The notes under the pieces were generated by a model, which was not told the origin of the DNA, did not search any database, and saw only the letters and a program-made list of their open reading frames with translations. From the NCBI GenBank assembly GCA_900491605.1, contig UESW01001602.1:296464-360463 (forward strand): a stretch of 64,000 nucleotides of DNA. The letters run 5' to 3'. This stretch comes from Calamus simplicifolius (lineage: Eukaryota > Streptophyta > Magnoliopsida > Arecales > Arecaceae). Positions 56,151-64,000 of the stretch are shown here, piece after piece. The position numbers and the translations under genes are program-made. Numbering within the stretch: position 1 is the first letter of the stretch; every line of letters starts with the position of its first letter.

Positions 56151-56635
56151 CGCATGGAGTCCCCTATGGCTGAGGAGGCAAGAGAGGAAGGCTGGATCCT
56201 CCACGTTGATGGTGCATCAATTCCCAAAGGAGCAGAGCTGGACTCATTCTTGCAAGCCCCGAAAGGGAGGTGATGGAGTATGCCCTTTGATTTCTTTTCC
56301 TAGCCACCAACAACCAAGCGGAGTATGAAGCCTTGCTGGCAGGGATGAAGTTGGCCAAGGAGCTCGCTGCGAAGCGTCTAAGGGCCTTCACAGACTCTCA
56401 GCTTGTCTCCGGACAGGTCACTAGGGAGTACAAGGTCAGAGACCCAATCATGTCCCACTACTTGAGCAGGGTGCAATCCTAGGCCTCTCAGTTTGTCTAC
56501 TTCCGCGTTAGCTACATTCCCCAAGCAGAGAATGCCAAAGCTAATGCACTATCCCGCTTGGCCGCCTCGGCCGATGGGACCTTGGGAAGGATGTACGTGG
56601 AGCACCTGCAGGCCCCAAGCATTGAAACCACATAG
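56151..56635 (+). pseudogene. Tat-2 second RNase H
   Basis: GWILHVDGASIPKGAE is followed after a frame break near 56250 by NNQAEYEALLAGMKLAKELA, RAFTDSQLVSGQV and NAKANALSRLAAS. The second RNase H marks it as Tat. Stops lie at 56480 and 56633. Confidence 0.88.
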
Positions 56636-56641
56636 GAAGCA

Positions 56642-57891
56642 TTGCCAGTCGAGCAAAAACCCTCTTGGATGGACGCTTACGTCCGATACCTTACTGATGG
56701 TGTCCTCCCTGAAGACCCAGCTGAGGCAAGACTGCTTAAGCGGCAGGCCCCGAAGTTTCTAATGATGGACCGAAAGCTCTACCGAAGGTCATTCTCGTAC
56801 CCGGTCCTCAAGTGTATCAGCCCCACAGAGGTTGATTACGTCCTGCGGGAAATCCATGAAGGTATATGCGGAAGTCATCTGGGGGGTAGAGCTCTGGGGT
56901 ACAAAGCCCTGCGGCAAGGGTACTACTGGCTGACGATGAGGGAGGACGCGGCCAAGCTTGTCAAGAGATAGTTTCCAACGCCATGCTAGCATCCAGCGAC
57001 AGCCGACGTCTCAACTAAGCCCATTGGTGGCACCTTGGCCCTTTGCTCAATGGGGCATGGACATCCTGGGACCATTTTCTCCGGCCTCCGGTCAGTGCAA
57101 ATTCCTGCTGGTAGCCATCGACTACTTCACCAAGTGGATCGAGGCCGAGGCACTCGCTAAAATCACCGAGGGCAAGGTGAGATTCTTTTACTGGAAGTTG
57201 ATAATCTACAGGTTCGGACTGCCGCATACCCTCATCACCGACAACGACCGATAGTTTGACAACGCATCCTTCAAAGGATTTTATACCGAGCTGGGTATTC
57301 ACCAACGATTCACCTCGGTCGGGCACCCTCAGACCAATGGAGCGGCTGAGGTGACCAACCGCATCATTCTCCAAGGACTTAGAGCTCGGCTAAATGACTG
57401 CAAAGGACGGTGGGTGGAGGAGCTCCCTAATGTACTGTGGGCATACCACACAACGCCGCAAGCCCCCACCGGAGAGACTCCCTTCAGCAGTCTTTGGGTC
57501 CGAAGCTATCATTCCTGTGGAGATAGGCGCCCCGAGCCCCTGGGTGGAGTCATACACCGATGAGGACAACCTGAATCAGTTGCGGGCCAACCTTGACCTG
57601 GTGAAGGAGATACGGGACCGAGCGCGACTCCGGATGGTAGCCTACTGGCAGCGAACGCCCAGGTTTTACAATGCCCGTGTCTGCCCAAAGATATTTTTGC
57701 CGAGGGACTTGGTCCTCCGATGGGCCGAAGTTTCGAAATCGACGAAAGGAGGCAAGCTATCACCAAATTGGGAAGGACCCTATAGAGTCACCGAGGCACT
57801 CCATCATGGAGCGTACAGAATTGAAGGACTAGATGGGAAGCCGCTCTCGCGAACGTGGAACGCTGACAACCTCCGTCGGTATTATCAGTAG
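56642..57891 (+). pseudogene. Tat-2 integrase
   Basis: The zinc-binding part is seen in GICGSHLGGRALGYKALRQG. A frameshift near 56970 follows, then QWGMDILGPFSPASGQ (D1), LITDNDR-stop (57252, Gln position) and NGAAEVTNRIILQGL (E). The C-terminal part is AIIPVEIGAPSPWVE, LSPNWEGPYRVTEA and RRYYQ-stop at 57891. No chromodomain. Confidence 0.92.
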
Positions 57892-58213
57892 TGTACCCTT
57901 TTTTTACAATGAATTGCATATTTGCATTCTTTCGGGCTCTCGCCCCATACTCTATATTAATAAACACGTGTTCAAGTAACCCAGCTTTTTAGTAAAAAGC
58001 CCGAGGCCAGCTCGGCACTTCAAGACCAATGTACCATTGGCACCGAAGATCGATGTACCACCGGCTCCAAAAAGCCCGAGGCCAGCTCGGCACTTTAAGA
58101 CCAATGTATCATTGATACCGAAGACCGGTGTTGTCAGCTCCCCCTCCTCTCTGGGGCCACCGACAGCACACCTGCACACTTATGGTAATCGGATAGAGTT
58201 TTACTAGTCTTTA
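57892..58213 (+). other. Tat-2 3' region with a ~76-bp repeat
   Basis: AAAAAGCCCGAGGCCAGCTC-type units occur twice (from ~57995 and ~58070), each with GACCAATGTA(C/T)CATTG, a small inverted motif. The element is cut at the next LTR. Confidence 0.7.
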
Positions 58214-60972
58214 TGTAGCGCTCCAAAAAGAGCTAGAGAACCCCAACTAATTATCATAAGTGGCAGACACACGAAAACACATCCTGTTAAAAACTTTTCA
58301 CTTTCATCTCAATTATATGCACAAATCACCCAATCAACATTAAGCATCAACCTGCTCAGATAATATTTTTCATGACATTCCTCAGGCAGTTTACAAGATC
58401 ACATTCACATTCGACATTAAAATCCTAAGTGCACACATCATACTCATAATCTTCTCCAAAACATAAGTCTCGTATTCATATCCAAAAAGGTCTAAAACAT
58501 CATTACATCCCACTGTACACATACAATATACAAAATATAATTATCAAACCACACTCTCTCAATATACAAGGTTAGCATTTATACACTCTTGCATCCAAGC
58601 AAGCTTCACCAGCTAAGGGTCCTGTCCTGCTTATCTTGTGATCCTGGCAGAAATACTCACTGATCTGAAAGAACATTTAAATCATAGAGGGATGAGACCT
58701 AAGTCCCAGTGACTGGATAACCATCTAACTATAGAGAAATAGAGAACCATAACCTCTTAATTTCAATCGTATGCTGAAACTATTTAACTTGTACAACTCA
58801 AAGTACATTTTTAATATGATATCAGATAAAATAAAATGTAGCTTATTCTTCAAATAACATATCAGTACTGGAATACTCTATTATAACTCTTCACTGAAAG
58901 ATAACTCATTAAAATAAAACTTCATGCATTACAATATGAAGATATGCATTCTTTATCTACAACCCAGACTCCCATCAGGATCTGCTTGCCCACTGGCATC
59001 TCAAGTAAGATCTCCCTCTTGGGATAACTATTTGGCCCATTGGCCCTTTTTATATCACAACATATGCTTTTAGATCTCATGATGCTGGGCTGTGTGTGTA
59101 ATGCCTCTGAGGTACCACCCTACAGTCGCCCTTCTGTAGGTGTACTCTCATCGGGTGCGTGACTAGCAACAGGATCCCCGCACAAATAGCACCCCTTACC
59201 CGTGCGGTTCACCTGGCAAAGTGCTTTGTTCCTTAACCCTGGAACCTCGGGTTTTCTCTCTGCCCCCACGGGCTATATATAGTAATCAGCTCCACTGAGC
59301 TATGATTCATGCCCCCACGGGCTGCTCACAACCAGCCCCACTGGCCTGGTTAGGCATGCACTCACCCCTGATTCTGGGGTTCATCGTACGATCTGTTCGC
59401 AAGGAGGTGCCGGCTCGATAGTAGTGTGCAATGCTCATGCTACAGTACAGTCTAAAGGGTGATCAGCCCCCTAGCTGCCTGATGCTCAGTATGACTCATA
59501 CATCATTTGTAAAGCTTTATCATGCAAATATGCCATGTATACATTAAAAATTCCCTCATCGAAACTCATGCTTATGTGTTTATGCTCAAAACTCATTTAT
59601 CAGATTATCATATACTAGGTTCTCATTTCTCATATTTAAAACATACATACCATAACTAGGTATAAATCTCATTGTACTAGCTCAAATTAACCTCTCATTG
59701 CTAGATGAGAAATCCACTCACCTTAGTAGGTTACTCCTCGACTGGTACAACTGGTACTCAACTCTGGTATTTCGGCTCCCTGGAATAACCCTCTTGACCT
59801 ACGTCAACATACAGATACAATAGCTATTAGGATTACCTCCACACGAGGTTTTCCCACGAACCGTGCATGCATACATGATCTATCCTCTAATATCTCATTA
59901 TTTTCTTCCACCCTATCTCTACTCAAGATTACTTCTACTATTACCTCAAAATACACTAATCTAAGAAAATCTAAAGTCATACAAGATCTAGGAAGCTATA
60001 GCTTACCTGGAGTCGAGCACAAACCCCCAAGCTTCCCTTTCCCTTTCTCTTTCTTCCTCCTTTTTCTTCTTCTTCTTCTTCCTTTCCTCTCTTTTCTCCT
60101 CTTCTTTCTTTCTTTCTTTTCTCTGGCTGAACCCACGTTCCCCTTTTTCTCTAATGACTTGGGGACCAAGTCATAGGAAACTTAAGGGTTAAGGCATGCC
60201 AAATCTCCCTTTTACCCTCACACACTCTTAACACACGCTTTTTGGAAAACACGTGGCTCACTTATAACCATGATATTTTGCCCTTATATTTTCTTTCCTA
60301 AGTTGCCCTTAACACAATTTGCAATTGACATCGGAGCCTTTTCCCATTTTGCCCCTGATATAGCATTTTTTTAATAGATTTATAGCCCAGATCATCCTTT
60401 TTCGCTTAAATCTATACTTTTATGTAACATTTCTAAGAAAAGACTTTACCATCTTGAAGAACTCGATTTTAGAAATCCAACGGTTCAAACGGCATCCAAA
60501 TCGGACTTGAAACGGATTAAATATGAATTTCTCAAGATTTAACTCAGAAAAACCTGCCGTCGCGGAGTCGGCTCGAACAGATTGCGAGTCGGCTCGAGCA
60601 GAAGTAGGGGTCGACTCCAGAAAAGTAGGAGTCGACTCCAGCACTGCAGGGGTCGACTCCTAAGCGTGCCGAAAGTTTAAAACCGTGCCGGAGTCGACTC
60701 CACTCTGATTAGAGTCGACTCCAACCACTAAAAACGTCATTTTAGGATAAAACTCAAACTAAACTTGATTTTTCTTGTGATTTAAACCCATTAAACTTAA
60801 GTCTCTCAATTTCTCAAATCAGACTCATTAACATTTAGAAATATACTTATTTACTCCAAAATTTCTTCTCTTTACATTTATCAAAAGGCCAACACACCCA
60901 TATTTAAGAAAACTTTCTGACTTTCATTTTAACTGAAAATGCCATAGATTACAAGGTTTTCAGGATGTTACA
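58214..60972 (-). repeat. Tekay/Del-like 3' LTR (~2.76 kb)
   Basis: On the minus strand it starts TGTAACATCC, right after the GGGGGAGAATTG polypurine tract, and ends GCGCTACA (58214), a TGTA...TACA match. A TATA-like CTATATATAG lies at about 59270 on the minus strand. A CT-rich tract (60040-60125) and a GAGTCGACTC cluster (60555-60725) lie inside. The end at 58214 is inferred without a partner LTR. Confidence 0.7.
60555..60725. repeat. GAGTCGACTC palindrome cluster in the chromovirus LTR
   Basis: Seven motifs (GAGTCGGCTC, GGGTCGACTC, GGAGTCGACTCC) lie within 170 bases, the same palindrome as in the Sirevirus LTR. Confidence 0.88.
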
Positions 60973-61007
60973 ATTCTCCCCCTCTTAAGAAATTTCGTCC
61001 TCAAAAT
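60973..61007 (-). other. polypurine tract of the chromovirus
   Basis: On the minus strand GGACGAAATTTCTTAAGAGG followed by GGGAGAATTG abuts the LTR start. Confidence 0.88.
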
Positions 61008-62699
61008 TTAGCTAGATATATTTTCAAATAGGTGGGGGTACTTAAATCTCATCTCATCCTCTCGCTCCCATGTAGCCTCCTCTTTTTGATGATTTAACCA
61101 TTGCACCTTAACTAACGGAATTCTTTTACTGCGGAGCTGCTTAATCTCCCTACTCAAGATCTTCACTGGTTCTGTTGCAAATGATAAATCCCCCTGTAAC
61201 TCTATAGTCTCAGACTGAATCACATGAGAGGAATCTGGCACATACCTCCTAAGCATTGATACATGAAATACATTATGAATCTGAGATAACTCTGGAGGTA
61301 AAGCCAATCTATAAGCTAGTGTCCCAACTCTTTCCAGAATTTCATAGGGTCCAATATACCTGGGACTCAACTTGCCTTTCTTTCCAAATCTCATAATACC
61401 TCGCCAAGGAGATACCTTCAGAAAGACTCTATCTCCAACCTCAAACTTTACCTCTCTATGCTTTTTATCTGCATAGCTCTTCTGTCTATCCTGGGCTGCC
61501 TTTAATTTAGCTCTTATAATTTTAACTTGATCTGCTGTAAGCTGCACTAACTCAGGGCCTAACAGCCTTCTCTCTCCCTCCTCATCCCAACACACTGGAG
61601 TTCTACATTTTCTCCCATACAAGGCCTCATATGGTGCCATATCAATGCTAGAATGGTAGCTGTTATTGTAAGCAAACTCTATCAAAGGTAGATGATCATC
61701 CCAGCTACCAGAAAATTCCATGACACAAGCTCTCAGCATATCCTCCAGTGTCTGGATGGTTCTTTCTGACTGACCATCGGTTTGGGGATGAAATGCTGTA
61801 CTGAACCTCAATTTAGTCCCCAAAGCTTTCTGTAATTCTGCCCAAAATTGAGATGTGAACCTTGGATCTCTATCTGATACTATCGATACTGGCACACCAT
61901 GCCTACTCACAATTTCATGCACATATAATTCTGCTAATCTATCCAAGGTAAAGACAATCTTAATTGGCAGAAAATGAGCAGACTTAGTCAATCTATCAAC
62001 TATCACCCATATAGCATCATTGCCCCTTCTGGTCTTTGGGAGTCCTACAACGAAATCCATAGTTATATGCTCCCACTTCCACTCTGGCACAAACAGAGGC
62101 TGAAGCTTTCCAGCTGGACACTGATGTTCAGCCTTAATCTGCTGACACACCAAACACTTAGATACATACTCAGCTATCTCCTTTTTCATACCATTCCACC
62201 AGTAATTCTGTTTGATAGTTCTATACATCTTAGTACTACCTGGATGCATTGAATAAGCTGAGCTATGTGCTTCCCTTAAAATCTGATCTTTCACTGATTC
62301 CACAGCTGGCACACAAACTCTGCCCTTGAATAATAACACTCCATCACCTCTAACAGAAAACTCTGACTGAGACCCACTCTGAATTAAATCTCTAGCTTTA
62401 AGCAAATGTAGATCTAGCAACTGAGCTTCTCTTATTTCTTCTAGCATTTGGGGTCTCACTCTGAAAGTAGCCAACAAGGCTCCTGATTCTTCTACAGCTA
62501 GCTCTGCATCTAACCTCCTTAACTCAATCATCAAGGGTAGCTGTACGGTTCTGATAGAAGCCAATGTGGCCATAGACTTTCGACTCAAGGCATCAGCCAC
62601 AACATTAGCTTTCCCTGGGTGATACTCAATAGTGCAATCATAGTCTTTAATCAATTCAATCCATCTTCTCTGCCTTAAATTCAATTCCTTCTGGGTCAA
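61008..62699 (-). pseudogene. chromovirus RNase H end and integrase with chromodomain
   Basis: The 563-residue ORF starts inside RNase H (RQRRWIELIKDYDCTIEYHPG, NVVADALSRKS). Integrase follows, with the H2C2 zinc site (HPGSTKMYRTIKQNYWW, CLVCQQIK), DDE core (ITMDFVVGLPKTRRG; VSDRDPRFTSQFW; SERTIQTLEDML) and KGKLSPRYIGPYEIL. The C-terminal chromodomain is VKVQWLNHQKEEATWERE, which targets chromatin in chromoviruses. A one-base deletion at ~62697 separates it from RT, so pol is broken there; the rest is uninterrupted. Confidence 0.94.
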
Positions 62700-64000
62700 A
62701 TATATTTCAAGCTCTTATGATCAGTAAATATCTGGCATCTTCTTCCATACAAGTAGTGCCTCCAAACCTTCAATGCAAATATAACAGCAGCTAACTCCAA
62801 ATCATGGGTGGGGTAATTCTTTTCATGGGATCTCAACTGTCTAGATATATAAGCCACTACTTTCCCATTCTGCATTAAAACACACCCCAAACCCTTCAAT
62901 GAGGCATCACTATAGATCACATAATCACTGGCACTATCAGGTAGTATTAGGATTGGGGCTGAGGTTAATCTCCTTTTCAATTCATCCATACTCTTCTGGC
63001 ATTCATTTGACCAATCAAACTTGATATTCTTTCTAAGCAGCTTAGTCATAGAAGAAGCCAAAATCGAGAAATTTTCTATAAATCTTCTATAATATCCTGC
63101 TAACCCCAAGAAACTCCTCACCTCAGTCTGATTGGTAGGTGATACCCAATTTACTATAGCTTCAATCTTTTGAGGATCTACCATAATACCTTTGGCTGAA
63201 ACTACATGTCCCAAGAACTTTACCTCATCCAGCCAAAATTCACTTTTACTAAACTTTGCATATAATTGCTTTTCTCTTAATATCTGCAAAACTGTCCTCA
63301 GATGCTGTTCATGCTCTTCACTACTTCTAGAATAAATCAAGATGTCATCAATGAATACTATCACAAATTTATCTAGATACTCTTGAAATACTTGATTCAT
63401 CAGGCCCATAAAAGCAGCTGGAGCATTTGTCAAGCCAAATGGCATTACCAAGAACTCATAATGACCATATCTGGTCCTGAAAGCAGTCTTAGATATATCC
63501 TCATTCTTTATTCTCAATTGATGATACCCAGATCTCAGGTCAATCTTTGAAAACACTGCTGCCCCCTGCAGCTGATCAAACAAATCATCGATCCTTGGTA
63601 ATGGATAATTGTTTCTAATGGTCACCTTGTTCAACTGTCTATAGTCTATACACAACCTCAAGGTACCATCCTTTTTCTTCACAAACAACACTGGTGCACC
63701 CCATGGTGATATACTGGGTCTAATAAACCCTTTATCCAATAATTCCTGTAACTGACTTTTCAATTCTTTCAATTCAACTGGAGCCATTCTATAAGGTGCC
63801 CTGGCTATTGGTCTGGTATCTGGGGCTAGATCTATACTGAAATCAAATCCTCTGTCAGGAGGTAACCCTGGCAGCTCCTCAGGAAATACATCTGAAAAAT
63901 CCCTTACCACAGGGATATTCGTCAGCTCTAAACCATTGCCCTCTAGGCTCACTGCACAAGCTAAATAGGCTTCACATCTCTTTGCTAGCATTCTATTGGC
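62696..64000 (-). pseudogene. chromovirus reverse transcriptase and RNase H start
   Basis: The ORF (431 residues, to 63991) carries the end of the protease-RT linker (FPEELPGLPPDRGFDFSIDL), RT motifs (FVKKKDGTLRLCIDYRQLNK, FSKIDLRSGYHQLRI, FLVMPFGLTNAPAAFMGLMN, FVIVFIDDILIYS catalytic) and RNase H start (YVIYSDASLKGLGCVLMQ, HDLELAAVIFALKVWRHYLY). It ends at a stop after SLKYI, where the family continues in frame, because one base is missing. The upstream part is beyond the window. Confidence 0.94.

Larger units (their letters stand above)
40264..58213 (+). mobile_element. second Tat-type Ty3/gypsy element, split by a nested copia
   Basis: Plus-strand order: LTR (~40264-40898), primer site, Gag (to 42292), then after the nested element Gag C-terminus and protease (53794-), RT, two RNase H domains, integrase (ends 57891) and a repeat-bearing 3' region. 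The 3' LTR is absent. The Tekay-like LTR starting at 58214 appears to have inserted there, so the missing end should lie beyond the window. It is related to, but clearly distinct from, the element at 6727-22952. It carries many C-to-T stop codons. Confidence 0.88.
58214..64000 (-). mobile_element. Tekay/Del-like Ty3/gypsy chromovirus, partial
   Basis: The minus strand holds RT, RNase H, integrase with chromodomain, a polypurine tract and the 3' LTR. Gag, protease and the 5' LTR lie beyond the window. The GAGGACGAAATTTCTTAAGA tract preceding a TGTAACATCC LTR is typical of the Tekay/Del group. Confidence 0.9.

Overview
The window is nuclear DNA of a flowering plant, most likely a monocot. The evidence is plant-type Ty1/copia and Ty3/gypsy retrotransposons, a CACTA (En/Spm) DNA transposon with TNP2 and Ptta/En/Spm-type genes, a hAT-like element and spliceosomal introns. 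I found no host gene, tRNA, rRNA or CRISPR array. Almost every base belongs to a transposable element (TE), and several elements are nested. The species cannot be fixed from the sequence alone.

Layout. (1) 1-4913: a minus-strand Ty1/copia element cut by the window edge, with one LTR at 4432-4913 and its integrase core deleted. (2) 4914-6726: AT-rich spacer with a possible MITE. (3) 6727-22952: a complete 16.2 kb minus-strand Ty3/gypsy element of the Tat type, with ~950-990 bp LTRs and a 5-bp target duplication (CCGCC). It carries a spliced antisense ORF, two further candidate antisense units with TATA boxes, and several hairpin-forming tandem arrays. (4) 22953-23856: spacer. (5) 23857-38454: a 14.6 kb CACTA element (TSD CAA) with large subterminal arrays, a 3.5 kb GATC-rich satellite, a TNP2 transposase pseudogene and a second Ptta/En/Spm-type gene. 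Its 5'-UTR intron holds a long foldback with perfectly complementary 20-nt arms. (6) 39336-40049: a 714-bp non-autonomous hAT-like element carrying telomere-like repeats. (7) ~40264-58213: a plus-strand Tat-type gypsy element, heavily mutated by C-to-T stops. It is split by (8) a Sirevirus-like copia element at 42293-53788 (TSD CATAC). (9) 58214-64000: a minus-strand Tekay/Del-like chromovirus, apparently inserted into the 3' end of element 7 and continuing past the window.

How the parts work together. Each element encodes, or once encoded, its own mobility machinery: Gag, protease, RT/RNase H and integrase for the retroelements, and TNP2 plus a DNA-binding partner for CACTA. All coding regions examined have frameshifts or stops, so each copy now looks non-autonomous. 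The points most worth following up are the intronic foldback in CACTA, the GAGTCGACTC palindrome clusters shared by two unrelated retroelement LTRs, the paired substitutions in the Tat hairpin arrays, and the plus-strand transcription units running against the Tat polyprotein.
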